A stretch of DNA of 64,000 bases from Rhodospirillales bacterium URHD0017 (GCA_900110395.1 FODP01000013.1:186001-250000); one strand, 5' to 3'. Positions 51,063-60,479 are shown, counted from the first letter of the stretch. Notes: a model not told the origin generated them from the sequence alone. Made by a program: numbers and translations.

Positions 51063-51863
51063 ATGAACGCTAACGAGCGCGACCTGGTGCAGCGTTTCGT
51101 CGACGACATGACGGACTACGCCATCGCCATCCTCGATGTGCAGGGCAGGGTGCTGACCTGGAATGCCGGTGCGCGGGCGCTGTTCGGCTACACGTCCGAC
51201 GATATTGTCGGACGACGCTTCACCGTGCTGCACACCAAGGCGGACAATCTGCTCGGCAAGCCCGAGACGGCGCTGGGCGACGCCCTGCAGTGGGGCCGGC
51301 ACGATTCGACAGGGCCGATGCTGCGCAAGGACGGCGCCCGTCTGCAGGCGCGCCTCATCCTGCGGCCGCTGTCGGATTCCTGGCAAAGGCATGTCGGTTA
51401 CGGCCTGCTCGCCTACGATACCGAAGGCGGGGCCAAGCCCGTGGCCGTGGCGGGCGAACCCGAGGTGCCGTTGGCGGCGGCCACCAGCTCTGCGGCGCGC
51501 GCCAAGATCCTGGTGGTGGACGACAACAGCGGCGTCCTCGAGGAGGCGACGGAGCAGCTGACCCGCCTCGGCTACGACGTCGTTTCCGCGTCGAGCGGTG
51601 CGGAGGCCCTCGCCCTGCTCGAGCGCGGCGAGAAGGTCGACCTTCTGTTCACCGACGTCGTCATGCCGGGCGACATCGCCGGCCGCGACCTGGCCGACAA
51701 GGCCGCCGAGCTGCGGCCTGGCCTGAAAGTGCTGTTCGCCTCGGGCTATTTCGAAGGCGCGCTGGTCAGCAAGGGTGCACTCGAGACCGACGTGCAGTTC
51801 ATCGCCAAGCCCTACCGCATGAAGGCCCTGGCCCAGAAGGTCGAAGAGGTCCTGGGCTCCTGA
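51063..51863 (+). CDS. PAS domain-receiver protein
   Basis: 266 aa from ATG 51063 (AAAGGAG upstream). A PAS domain (about 12-125, YAIAILDVQGRVLTWNAGARALFGY) and a receiver (about 146-265) with D198 in LLFTDVVMPG and K in FIAKPYR. No output domain; it may relay phosphate or tune the kinase upstream. Confidence 0.88.
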   Translation: MNANERDLVQRFVDDMTDYAIAILDVQGRVLTWNAGARALFGYTSDDIVGRRFTVLHTKADNLLGKPETALGDALQWGRHDSTGPMLRKDGARLQARLILRPLSDSWQRHVGYGLLAYDTEGGAKPVAVAGEPEVPLAAATSSAARAKILVVDDNSGVLEEATEQLTRLGYDVVSASSGAEALALLERGEKVDLLFTDVVMPGDIAGRDLADKAAELRPGLKVLFASGYFEGALVSKGALETDVQFIAKPYRMKALAQKVEEVLGS

Positions 51864-51933
51864 GGACACCTTCGTGAAAGCACGCGCGGCTGCCGTAGAT
51901 TAGGCCGCCCGACTGCGATACCAATGGCGGGGC

Positions 51934-53091
51934 ATGGCCGCGCATTCCGTCATCGCATCCGGTCGCGACATCCGCCTCGACCTTTTCCGCGGGCTGGCGC
52001 TCTGGTTCATCTTCGTCGACCACATTCCGACCAACGTCGTGAGCTGGTTCACCGTGCGCAATTACGGTTTCAGCGACGCCACCGAGATCTTCGTCTTCAT
52101 CTCGGGCTACACGGCGGTGATCGCCTATGCCCGCATGATGCAGCGCGAGGGCTGGGTGCGCTCTGCCGCCCGCGTCTACCGCCGTGTCTGGCAGCTCTAT
52201 GTCGCTCACATCCTGCTGTTCATGGCCTTCACCGCCCAGATCATCTGGGTCTCGATTGCCCGCGACATGCCCTCGCTGATCGACGAGATGGAGCTGATGG
52301 GGCTGGGCGAGAACCCCTACAGGGCGATCCTGGCGGCCGCCCTGCTGCAGTTCAGGCCGGTCAATCTCGACGTCCTGCCGCTCTATATCGTCCTGCTGGC
52401 CGCCTTTCCCTTCGTCCTGCCGGCGGTGCTGCGCTGGCCGTTCGCGGTGATTGCCGTCTCGCTCGCCCTCTATGCGGCGACATGTCACTTCGATTGGAAC
52501 CTGCCGGCCTACCCGGCAGGCAAGGTCTGGTATTTCAATCCGCTCGCCTGGCAGGTCGTGTTCTATGTCGGCACCGCCTGCGCCGTTTTGGGGCCCGAGA
52601 TTGCCTGGCTCGACCGGTTCCGCTGGCCGCTCTCGGTCCTGGCCGTTCTTTACCTGCTGTTCTCGGCCTTTGTCGCCTTGTCCTGGCACTACAATTCGCT
52701 GCAGGAAATGACGCCGGCGTGGCTCGCCCGGCAGATCTATCCAATCGACAAGACCAACATCGACATCCTGCGGTTTTTGCACTTCCTGGCCGTGGCCTGG
52801 CTGGTCCGGCTGCTGGTGCCGGCCGACTCCGCCTTCCTGCGCTGGCCAGTCTTCCACCCACTTCGCAGGTGCGGTGAACAGTCGTTGCTTATATTCTGCA
52901 TCGGTACTTTTCTTGCGTTGTCTGCCCAAATCGTCGTCAGCTACTTCGAGGAGTCGCTCCTGTCGCAGATCGTCGTGAGCGTCGCAGGCATTCTCGTCAT
53001 GTGCGCGGCCGCCTATGTGGCGACCTGGTTCAAGAGCGGAGGATCGGCCGGTTCCGGACGGACGCCCAGCACGGCAGAGGCCGTGCCGTGA
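51934..53091 (+). CDS. opgC: OpgC-family glucan succinyl/acyltransferase membrane protein
   Basis: 385 aa with about ten helices. RDIRLDLFRGLALWFIFVDHIP, a catalytic-like His in DHIP, and FVFISGYTAVIAYARMM are OpgC (acyltransferase 3-like) hallmarks. It adds acyl groups to osmoregulated periplasmic glucans. The SGNH gene overlaps its stop (GTGA), so the pair likely acts together. Confidence 0.87.
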   Translation: MAAHSVIASGRDIRLDLFRGLALWFIFVDHIPTNVVSWFTVRNYGFSDATEIFVFISGYTAVIAYARMMQREGWVRSAARVYRRVWQLYVAHILLFMAFTAQIIWVSIARDMPSLIDEMELMGLGENPYRAILAAALLQFRPVNLDVLPLYIVLLAAFPFVLPAVLRWPFAVIAVSLALYAATCHFDWNLPAYPAGKVWYFNPLAWQVVFYVGTACAVLGPEIAWLDRFRWPLSVLAVLYLLFSAFVALSWHYNSLQEMTPAWLARQIYPIDKTNIDILRFLHFLAVAWLVRLLVPADSAFLRWPVFHPLRRCGEQSLLIFCIGTFLALSAQIVVSYFEESLLSQIVVSVAGILVMCAAAYVATWFKSGGSAGSGRTPSTAEAVP

Positions 53092-53831
53092 GCTTGCGCG
53101 CCTGGCCCTTGTTGACCGTGGTGCTGGCGCTGCTGCTGCCGGCGAGCGCCTTTCCGCAGTCGATGACGCTATGCCGGGCCAAGCCCGAGCTGCTGGAGCT
53201 CGGCAACTCGCTGCCCGCCGCGCGCAAGGCGATCGCCGAGCGCAAGCAGCTGCGCATCATTGCGCTGGGCTCGTCGTCGACCTCGGGCTACGGCGTGTCG
53301 AACCCGGCCTACGCCTATCCCGCCCAGCTCAAGATGGGTCTCGACAAGGCACTGCCCGGTATCGATGTCGACGTCATCAATCGCGGCATCGGTGGCCAGG
53401 ACGTCGAGGAGATGGCCGCGCGCCTGCAGGCGGAGATGAAGGAAAATCCGGCGTCGCTGGTGGTTTGGCAGACCGGCACCAACGCCGCGATCCGCCAGAT
53501 GCCGCTCGACAAGTTCGAGCGCTGGCTGCGCAACGGCCTGGCGCTTGGCAAGTCGCTGGGGGCGGATTTCGTGCTGATGAACTTGCAGTATGTGCCGGCC
53601 GTCGTCGCTGCGCACGACAAGGAAGCCTACGAGAGGATCATGGCGGCGGCGGCGAAGGAGTACGATGCCGGCCTGTTCCGCCGCTTCGACATCATGCGCG
53701 GCTGGTACAAGGACGGCATGCCCTATGCACAGTTCGTCCAGCTCGATGGGCTCCATCTCAACGACTTCGGCCAGAAGTGCATTGGCAAGCTTCTGACCCG
53801 CTCGATCCTGAATTCGCTCAACGGTCCTTAA
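53088..53831 (+). CDS. SGNH/GDSL-family secreted hydrolase/acyltransferase
   Basis: 247 aa from GTG 53088, overlapping opgC by 4 bp. Signal peptide (1 to about 24, PASAFPQ). Blocks GSSST (Ser), GIGGQ (Gly), GTN (Asn) and DGLHLN (Asp/His) form a complete SGNH site. It may transfer or trim acyl groups on glucans handled by OpgC (inference). Confidence 0.85.
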   Translation: MSLRAWPLLTVVLALLLPASAFPQSMTLCRAKPELLELGNSLPAARKAIAERKQLRIIALGSSSTSGYGVSNPAYAYPAQLKMGLDKALPGIDVDVINRGIGGQDVEEMAARLQAEMKENPASLVVWQTGTNAAIRQMPLDKFERWLRNGLALGKSLGADFVLMNLQYVPAVVAAHDKEAYERIMAAAAKEYDAGLFRRFDIMRGWYKDGMPYAQFVQLDGLHLNDFGQKCIGKLLTRSILNSLNGP

Positions 53832-53843
53832 AGCAGTCCCTTC

Positions 53844-54620
53844 ATGCCGCGTCGATTTGTTGATCTCTCGATCTATCTCGAGAACGACGTCATTTCCGAT
53901 CCGCCGCCGTTCGGACCCAAGATCCAGTATCACAAGCACGCGGACACGGCGGGCCAGATCGCCGGCTTCTTTCCCGGCCTGAAGAAGGAAGACCTGCCGG
54001 ACGGCCAGGGCTGGGCGGTCGAGAACGTCAACCTCTCGACCCACAACGGCACGCACCTCGACGCGCCCTATCACTTCCATCCGACGATGAACAAGGGCGA
54101 GCGCGCCATCACCATCGACGAAGTGCCGCTCGAATGGTGCTTCCAGCCCGGGGTGAAGCTCGACTTCCGCGACAAGCCGGATGGCCATGTCATCACCGCC
54201 AAGGAAGTCGAGGGCGAGCTCACGCGGATCGGCCATGAGCTGAAGCCGCTCGAGATCGTCGTGGTCAACACGCGCGCGGGCTCGCGTTACGGCAACAACG
54301 ACTACGTCAATGCCGGCTGCGGCATGGGTTATGATGCCACCATTTTCCTGCTCGAGAAGGGCATTCGCCTCACCGGCACCGACGCCTGGAGCTGGGACGC
54401 ACCGTTCTATTGGACCGCCCAGAAGTGGGCCAAGGACCACGATCCATCGATCATCTGGGAAGGCCACAAGGCCGGCCGCGACATCGGCTACTGCCATCTC
54501 GAAAAGCTGCACAATCTCGAGGCGCTGCCCGGCGACGGCTTCACCATCGCCTGCTTCCCGCACAAGATCCGCGGGGCCTCCGCCGGCTGGACGCGCGCGG
54601 TCGCGATCTTCGAGGAATGA
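53844..54620 (+). CDS. Cyclase family protein (kynurenine formamidase-like)
   Basis: 258 aa. The metal-binding motif HNGTHLDAPYHFHP (about 67-80) defines the cyclase/KynB-like fold, with GTDAWSWDAPF and CFPHKIRGASAGWTRAVAIFEE later. Hydrolase acting on amides or esters; substrate unknown. Starts 12 bp after the SGNH gene. Confidence 0.85.
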   Translation: MPRRFVDLSIYLENDVISDPPPFGPKIQYHKHADTAGQIAGFFPGLKKEDLPDGQGWAVENVNLSTHNGTHLDAPYHFHPTMNKGERAITIDEVPLEWCFQPGVKLDFRDKPDGHVITAKEVEGELTRIGHELKPLEIVVVNTRAGSRYGNNDYVNAGCGMGYDATIFLLEKGIRLTGTDAWSWDAPFYWTAQKWAKDHDPSIIWEGHKAGRDIGYCHLEKLHNLEALPGDGFTIACFPHKIRGASAGWTRAVAIFEE

Positions 54621-54627
54621 GCAGGCC

Positions 54628-55245
54628 TTAAGCCGGCCGGCGGGCGAACAGCAGTCCGAAACCGAGAGCCGCGATGGCGATGCCGGCGCCGGTGCGCAGG
54701 CGGGCCAGCAGCGAGGGCCGTGCCAGCGCTGCCGAACGGGCGCGTGCCGCCATGAACACCACGACGACATCGACCGCGGTGTTCAGGAACACCGAGATCA
54801 GGCCGAGCACGAAGAACTGCAGCCACACCGTGCCGAGGTTGGGATCGACGAACTGCGGCAGGAAGGCGAGGAAGAACGCGGCCGTCTTGGGGTTCAGGGC
54901 CTCGACGAAGATGCCGTCGCGAAGGGCCCGGCCGACGCTGGCGCCGCGCGCCGCCGCGACGGTGTCGAACCGCGCTTCGCGTGCCGTCTTGATACCGAGC
55001 CACACCAGGTAGAGCGCGCCCACAAGCTTGAGGACGGTGAAGGCCTCCGCGCTCGCCAGGATCAGCGCCGAGACCCCGACGGCGCCCGCCGCGACATGCA
55101 CCAGCCCGCCGATGCCCGTGCCCAGGCTCGACGCCAGACCGACGCTGCGACCGTCGGCCAGCGTGCGCGCCGCGACATAGAAGATGCCGGGGCCCGGCGA
55201 CAGGGCGATGAGCGACGCGGCGACCAGGAAAAGCAGGAAGCTCAT
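54628..55245 (-). CDS. LysE family exporter
   Basis: 205 aa, six helices. SPGPGIFYVAARTLADGRSVGLASSLGTGIGGLVH and LYLVWLGIKTAR are RhtB/LysE hallmarks. Exports amino acids or related metabolites. One base from the downstream-strand CMD gene (stop 55246), so both are probably one unit. Confidence 0.88.
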   Translation of the reverse strand: MSFLLFLVAASLIALSPGPGIFYVAARTLADGRSVGLASSLGTGIGGLVHVAAGAVGVSALILASAEAFTVLKLVGALYLVWLGIKTAREARFDTVAAARGASVGRALRDGIFVEALNPKTAAFFLAFLPQFVDPNLGTVWLQFFVLGLISVFLNTAVDVVVVFMAARARSAALARPSLLARLRTGAGIAIAALGFGLLFARRPA

Positions 55246-55794
55246 TCAGGCGATCGGATCGGGCTCGCCCGGCGGCAGCGGCATCTCGAAGACATTGAGC
55301 GTCATCGACACCAGCATGTAGTAGCCGCACACGCCAACCAGATCGACCACGCCCTGCTCGCCGAAGGCGTCGACGGCGCGCTTGTAGTTGGGTGCCGACA
55401 CGCGGTTGGTGGCGAGATACTCGGTGACGAAGTCATAGACGATCTTCTCGACGTCGCGCGTGAAGGGCGGCGACTGGCGCGTGCGGACCGCCTCGACGAT
55501 CGCCGGCGACAGTCCGGCTTCCTTGGCGAGCCGTGCGTGGGCATAGAACTCGTACTGTGCCTTGAAATGCCGGCCGACCAGGCAGATCGCGAGCTCGGAG
55601 AGATCCTTGGGCAGCGAGTTGTTGAAGCGGCAATACTCGCCAAGCTTCTGGGCGCGGTCGGCGAGATGCGGGCTCCTGAGCCACGGATCGAACGGCCCGC
55701 GCAGGCCGCCGCGCGGCCCCGCGACGATGGCGTCGGCCACCTTCTTCTGTTCGGGTGTGAGCTTGGCGAGGTCGAGCGGAGCCAGACGCGGCAT
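55246..55794 (-). CDS. Carboxymuconolactone decarboxylase family protein
   Basis: 182 aa. RLAPLDLAKLTPEQKKVADAIVAGPRGGLRGPF and HFKAQYEFYAHARLAKEAGL are typical of CMD-like proteins near catabolic genes; no CxxC. Ends one base before lysE. Distinct from the 130-aa CMD at 27703. Confidence 0.82.
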   Translation of the reverse strand: MPRLAPLDLAKLTPEQKKVADAIVAGPRGGLRGPFDPWLRSPHLADRAQKLGEYCRFNNSLPKDLSELAICLVGRHFKAQYEFYAHARLAKEAGLSPAIVEAVRTRQSPPFTRDVEKIVYDFVTEYLATNRVSAPNYKRAVDAFGEQGVVDLVGVCGYYMLVSMTLNVFEMPLPPGEPDPIA

Positions 55795-55824
55795 GAGACG
55801 ATTTCCTTCGGTTCTGTGGGATGG

Positions 55825-56436
55825 CTAAAGCGGACAGCCGGCGTCGGCCATGACGCTCTTGTCGGCGCTGTCGAAGATGCGATTGATGATCGCCTCGCCG
55901 GCGTTCTGCGCCTTGTCGGCCTGGGTGCTGCACGAGCCGGTCGCCGTCCACAGCACCTTGCCGCCATCCGTCGCATAGAGCGTCAGCGTGACGCGCAAGG
56001 TCGGCACGCTGGTCGGCGAGCCGAGCCCGTCGCGCCGCCGGATCGTGTTGCTGGGCAGGTCCATGCGCGGGTTGGAGCCGGGCGCGGCGTAGGAGGGTTG
56101 GCCGCCCTGCGTGCCGTAGTCGCCGCGGCCGCTGTCGGCGAAGTCGAAGTAGCTCACGTCCATACGCATGACGTTGCCGCCCGAGAAGCCGACCTCGTTG
56201 CCGCGCTTGGACAGGCGCACCATCACTTGGCGGCGCAACTCGCGTGACAGGTGAGTGTCGGACGTGAGCTGGACGGCAATCTTGGTCTTGGGGATCGTCT
56301 GGTAGGCCTTGACCTCCATCTCTCCGAGCTTGGGACCGGGCGGCAGGCCGTAGCCCTGCGCCGATGCCCCAATAGGCAGAATGAGGGTTGTCGTGGCGAG
56401 CAGCCCGATGGCCGCGGCAATTTTCACGATACGCAT
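55825..56436 (-). CDS. Periplasmic protein, unknown
   Basis: 203 aa from ATG 56436. Signal peptide (1 to about 27, ASAQ). The mature part has an alpha/beta pattern (KTKIAVQLTSDTHLSRELRRQVMVRLSKRG, TLRVTLTLYATDGGKVLWTATGSC) and two cysteines near the end, resembling small envelope lipoprotein-like domains. Ten bases from the aldolase gene. Not recognised. Confidence 0.7.
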   Translation of the reverse strand: MRIVKIAAAIGLLATTTLILPIGASAQGYGLPPGPKLGEMEVKAYQTIPKTKIAVQLTSDTHLSRELRRQVMVRLSKRGNEVGFSGGNVMRMDVSYFDFADSGRGDYGTQGGQPSYAAPGSNPRMDLPSNTIRRRDGLGSPTSVPTLRVTLTLYATDGGKVLWTATGSCSTQADKAQNAGEAIINRIFDSADKSVMADAGCPL

Positions 56437-56446
56437 CCGACGCTCC

Positions 56447-57193
56447 CTAGGCTGCCAGCCGGCGCCAGCCCGGCTCATCGCGGTCGAGCAGGCGCTTCAG
56501 CGATTCGAAATGCAGCAAAGCCTGCTGACCCTCGGCGTCCGCGATCTGGTTGGCCGTGTGCTCGGCGAGCTTGGCGTCGATGTTGTGCAATGGCTTGCCG
56601 GTCTGCATGGCCAGCACCTGCACCATGGCGGCGCGCTCGAGGTAGTAGAGATCGTCGTAGGTCTGCGCCACAGTCGGGCCGGAGACGATGACACCGTGGT
56701 TGCGCAGGAACAGGATGTCCTTGCCGGCCATGGCGCCGCACATGCGGTCGCCTTCCTCGTTGCTGAGCGCGACGCCGGCATATTCGTCGTCGTAGGCGAT
56801 GCGGTTCCAGTAGCGGAAGGCGTTCTGAGTGCACATCTCGATGCGGCCCTCGCGGATCGAGGTCAGCGCCGTGGCGTAGGGCATGTGGGTGTGCAGCACC
56901 ACCTTGGCGCGCGGGTTGCCGGCATGGATGCGGGCATGGATGAAGAAGGCGGTCGCTTCGACCTGGTAGTTGCCCTCGACGACGTTGCCGGCGCCATCCG
57001 CCATCACCAGGTCCGACGGCGTGATCTCGGACCAGTGCAGGCCCTGCGGGTTGACCAGGAACAGGTCCTCGCGGCCGGGCACGGTCATGCTGAAATGGTT
57101 GCAGACGCCCTCGTTCAGGCCGTGCCGCGCGGCGGCCCTGAGTGCGGTCGTGAGGTCGATCCGCGCCTGGGTCACGGGGTCGTTGGCCAGCAT
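56447..57193 (-). CDS. Class II aldolase/adducin family protein
   Basis: 248 aa; the ATG at 57193 has GGAGA upstream. GVCNHFSMTVPG, LHTHMPYATAL (zinc His pair) and NHGVIVSGPTVAQTYDDLYYLERAA match the fold. Aldolase, decarboxylase or epimerase on sugar-derived substrates. A longer frame upstream is rejected on start evidence. Divergent from the hydrolase at 57288. Confidence 0.88.
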   Translation of the reverse strand: MLANDPVTQARIDLTTALRAAARHGLNEGVCNHFSMTVPGREDLFLVNPQGLHWSEITPSDLVMADGAGNVVEGNYQVEATAFFIHARIHAGNPRAKVVLHTHMPYATALTSIREGRIEMCTQNAFRYWNRIAYDDEYAGVALSNEEGDRMCGAMAGKDILFLRNHGVIVSGPTVAQTYDDLYYLERAAMVQVLAMQTGKPLHNIDAKLAEHTANQIADAEGQQALLHFESLKRLLDRDEPGWRRLAA

Positions 57194-57287
57194 CAAGAGG
57201 TCTCCATTGCCGAAGGACGTAACGAGTGGTGATGATGCTGCCAAGCTTATCGTACGGCCAAGCGAAATTGCAGCCGGGAGTTGACCG

Positions 57288-58649
57288 ATGGAAGTCCTGT
57301 TTCGCTCGCCGTTGGGGGCGCTGCTGGCCAAGCCGTGGGTCGACCAGGCCGGCCTGTTCGGCCTGAAACGCTGGTACTTTCCGCTGTCGCGCCTGTGGGC
57401 CGCGGCCAATGCCGCCGGCGACGACACGGCGCGCTTTCGCGACGAGATCGGCGCGCCGGTCGCCGCCTGGCCGGAGCCCTATTTGCGCTCGGTGCTGGCG
57501 CGCAACGCAGACCGCAAGTCCGCGGCGGAGGCCGCCCGCGCCGCCTGGGAGGCATCGTTGTTCGGCGATCGCCCGGACGAGGATGGCCAGCTGCTGGATC
57601 ACCGGCGTCGCGCCGCCGCGACCCGCCACCTGGCAACGCGCGCGTCTTTCTATCCGCTGCTGTTTCCGACAAGGCCGCCGTCGGCACGCTGGGAGATCGA
57701 TCAGCCGGCCCAGGTCGAGCACCACCTCGGGGAGGCAATCGCCCGACCCGAGAGCCTCTACGATATTGCCGTCGATGCCGACACTGTCGTCGCTTCACGG
57801 CCGGTGTTGGGAGATGGCTTGCGCGAGTACTGGTTGCGGGCGCCGACGCCTGCGCCGCGGTTGCGTCAACGGCCAGGCAGTGAAGTCCTCTATGCGCGCG
57901 TGATCGAGCCGGCCGACCCGGCGCCGCACCCGACACTGATCTTCGGCAGCGGCCTTTGCCTGGAGTTCGAATTGCTGGCGATAGCGCGCGGCCCGAGTGC
58001 ACGGCTGGTCGACCTGGGGTGGCGCGTGGTCGAGCCGATCTCGCCCTATCACGGGCTGCGCGCCATGCCGGGCCGCTACGGCGGCGAGCCGTTCTTTGCC
58101 GCAGGTCCGACCAGCTCGATCGATCTCATCTCGGGCCAGGCGATCGAATCGGCGTTGCTGACCGCCTGGTGCCGCCGGCGCTTCGGCGGCAAGGTGGCGC
58201 TGGCCGGCATTTCGATGACGTCGTTCGTTGCCCAGCAGGCTGCCAGCCGCTGCCATCTCTGGCCGGCCGAAGCGCGGCCCGACGGCGTCATGCTGATAAG
58301 CCATTCCGGACGCATCGAGGACGTGACCTTTGGCGGCGCGCTCGCCGTCACGCTCGGCCTCGACCGCGCGCTGGCGCGCGCCGGCTGGTCGCGCGAGGCA
58401 TTGGCTCGACTGTCGACGCTGATCGATCCGACCGCTCAGCCGGCCCTGGCGCCATCGAGCATCGTCTCGGTGCTGGGCGAGACCGACCGTTGGGTCCCGT
58501 ACGACGACGGTCTGGCGGTGGCCGAGCAATGGCGCCTGCCGGCGGCCAACCTCTTCCGCTATCCGCTCGGCCACCTTGGCATGCCCGTGCAGCTCACACG
58601 CGATGTCGCGCCCTTCGAGCGGCTCAGGCAGGTACTGGACGGCCCGTGA
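57288..58649 (+). CDS. Alpha/beta hydrolase-like protein (ABHD18/DUF2048-like)
   Basis: 453 aa; a long N-terminal region (1 to about 200) precedes a hydrolase core with nucleophile GISMTS, GETDRWVPYD (Asp) and LGHLGMP (His). The layout resembles ABHD18-type proteins. Its last 26 bp overlap the convergent DUF1194 gene. Function unknown. Confidence 0.72.
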   Translation: MEVLFRSPLGALLAKPWVDQAGLFGLKRWYFPLSRLWAAANAAGDDTARFRDEIGAPVAAWPEPYLRSVLARNADRKSAAEAARAAWEASLFGDRPDEDGQLLDHRRRAAATRHLATRASFYPLLFPTRPPSARWEIDQPAQVEHHLGEAIARPESLYDIAVDADTVVASRPVLGDGLREYWLRAPTPAPRLRQRPGSEVLYARVIEPADPAPHPTLIFGSGLCLEFELLAIARGPSARLVDLGWRVVEPISPYHGLRAMPGRYGGEPFFAAGPTSSIDLISGQAIESALLTAWCRRRFGGKVALAGISMTSFVAQQAASRCHLWPAEARPDGVMLISHSGRIEDVTFGGALAVTLGLDRALARAGWSREALARLSTLIDPTAQPALAPSSIVSVLGETDRWVPYDDGLAVAEQWRLPAANLFRYPLGHLGMPVQLTRDVAPFERLRQVLDGP

Positions 58650-59358
58650 CGTCGACGCCGGAGATCTCGCGCACCAGCTTGGTGCGCACGGCGCGGCCGA
58701 AATGGTCGAAATTGTCGGCCACGATCATGAACGAGCCCGCTCCGCCGATGACGTTCTCCTCGTAATATTTGTCGAGGGTAAGGTCGGGCGGGCGGCCGAA
58801 GTTGGTGCGGTTCATCATCACCGGCAGGCCGTTGATCACGACGCCGAGCTCCAGCAAACGGTCGCGCACAAGCTCGGCCGGTGGGCCGTCGTTGGTGCGG
58901 CCGTCGCCCGAGATGTCGATGACGCGGCGCTTGGAGACGAAGCCCGAATTGTCGAAGCGCTGTCCCGCGTGGGCGAGGGCGGCGCCGACCGCCGTCCAGC
59001 TCTGAGACTGGCGCGGCGCCTCGGCGAGCTTCTCGGCGAAGCGGCGCGCGGCGGACGGGCTGTCGATCACAGTCCAGTCGATCACCACCATCTGGTAGTG
59101 CGTGCCGGCCCATTCGGTGTAGCAGACTGCGATGCGCCCGTTCTCGCCCGACAAGATGGCGTCGATGACGCGATCGTTGGTGAGGGCTTCGATGTAGCCG
59201 CGGCGCTGGAGCTCGGCCTCGACCTCGTCGATCGAGCGCGACACGTCGACCGCCAGCACGAGCTGCAAGTCGACCGGCGTCTCCGCCCTTGTCGCGGTCG
59301 TGGCCGTCGCCGCGGCGGCGGCGGCCAGGGAGCCCAAAAGCGCGGTCCGTCGCTTCAT
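58624..59358 (-). CDS. DUF1194 VWA-like secreted protein
   Basis: 244 aa from ATG 59358. Tat/Sec-like signal (MKRRTALLGSLAAAAAA), then a von Willebrand A-like domain with the MIDAS VDVSRSID, DISGDGRTND and a conserved GAGSFMIVADNF. Common in Alphaproteobacteria; function unknown. Overlaps the end of the convergent hydrolase by 26 bp. Confidence 0.88.
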   Translation of the reverse strand: MKRRTALLGSLAAAAAATATTATRAETPVDLQLVLAVDVSRSIDEVEAELQRRGYIEALTNDRVIDAILSGENGRIAVCYTEWAGTHYQMVVIDWTVIDSPSAARRFAEKLAEAPRQSQSWTAVGAALAHAGQRFDNSGFVSKRRVIDISGDGRTNDGPPAELVRDRLLELGVVINGLPVMMNRTNFGRPPDLTLDKYYEENVIGGAGSFMIVADNFDHFGRAVRTKLVREISGVDVTGRPVPA

Positions 59359-59434
59359 GCCCGATCTCCCGATAGGTGCCAGCGAGCATAGCACCGGGGA
59401 GGTCGACGTCATCTGTATGACGGCCGGCCAAACG

Positions 59435-59465
59435 AAAACGCCGGGAGCAGAGCCCCCGGCGTTTT
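59435..59465. terminator. Bidirectional rho-independent terminator
   Basis: AAAACGCCGGG / CCCGGCGTTTT stem (11 bp, 9-nt loop), with T-runs on both strands. It follows the RRM gene by 26 bp on the minus strand. Confidence 0.85.
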
Positions 59466-59491
59466 CATTCGTTCAGGTCGCTGTAAGCGGC

Positions 59492-60181
59492 CTACTGATC
59501 GTCGTCGAAGCCGCGCTTGCGCGGCTCGTAATCACGCTCGCGGCGCGGCCGGTCAGGCGGACCCTGGTGACGACGTGCAGGCCGGCTGACTTCGCCGCCA
59601 CCGCCACCGCCATCAAAACCGCCGCCGCCACCACCGCCGCCCGGCGGGCCGCCGGAGAAGTCGGCGCGTCGATCGCGCATCGGGCCGCCGTCACCGCCGC
59701 CGGGGCCGGGGCCGGCGCCGCGGTAACCACCGCCGCCTCCGCCGCCGCGGTCACCACCGCCGCCGCCGTAGCCGCCGCCACCACCGCCGCCGCGATAGCC
59801 ACCGCCACCACCGCCGCCGTAGCCGCCACCACCACCACCGCCGCCATAGGGCGGACGCGGACCGCGCGGACGGAAGCCGCCGCCATCACGGCCGCCACCG
59901 CCACCAAATCCGCCGCCACCACCACCACCGGGCTGACGTTCGACGGCTTCGCGAACGGCGATCGACCGACCATCGAGCAACGCGCCGTTCATGGCCTGCA
60001 TGGCCGCGGCGCCCTGATCATCTGTTTCCATCTCGAGGAAGGCGAAGCCACGGCTGCGGCCGGTCTCGCGATCCACGATCACTTTTGAAGAGGTAACGGT
60101 GCCGAACTGAGAGAAGGCTTCTGACAGACGCTCAGACGTGACCGAGTAGGGCAGATTGCCCACAAACAATTTGCGACTCAT
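59492..60181 (-). CDS. Glycine-rich RNA-binding (RRM) protein
   Basis: 229 aa. One RRM (1-78) with RNP2 KLFVGNLPY and RNP1 RGFAFLEM, then a long Gly/Arg-rich tail (about 85-200) of GGGGYGGGG-type repeats and a basic end (RPRRERDYEPRKRGFDDD). Known bacterial relatives are cold-induced RNA chaperones. The tail is larger than usual and likely disordered and able to phase-separate (inference). Confidence 0.92.
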   Translation of the reverse strand: MSRKLFVGNLPYSVTSERLSEAFSQFGTVTSSKVIVDRETGRSRGFAFLEMETDDQGAAAMQAMNGALLDGRSIAVREAVERQPGGGGGGGFGGGGGRDGGGFRPRGPRPPYGGGGGGGGYGGGGGGGYRGGGGGGGYGGGGGDRGGGGGGGYRGAGPGPGGGDGGPMRDRRADFSGGPPGGGGGGGGFDGGGGGGEVSRPARRHQGPPDRPRRERDYEPRKRGFDDDQ

Positions 60182-60479
60182 TCAAGGCTCGGGGCTGGAG
60201 GAAGGATTGAGCGGAGTCCGGCTCGCGCTTGCTGGACGACTGGGTCCAAGCGTTTCGATGACATTTGACAGATGACCAAGAAGCTCACGAGAAGACGTTG
60301 ACCGGCATAGCGCTCCGCGATCGTACCGAGACTCATGATGATGCTCGTCGGCAGTATCGCAATGCAGGCTTTATGCGCTGAATCACGGCTCAAGTCCACC
60401 GCAAGCGGATCACGAAGATGGCAGGGTTGAGATCGATTTGTGCAAGTCACACAATCGCCACCGGAATGGGAGGAATTGC
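60182..60479. other. 298-bp divergent intergenic region
   Basis: No gene seen. Promoters for the RRM gene (minus) and NIPSNAP gene (plus) must lie here. The RRM side could hold a cold-responsive leader, but no motif is clear enough to name. Confidence 0.4.
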
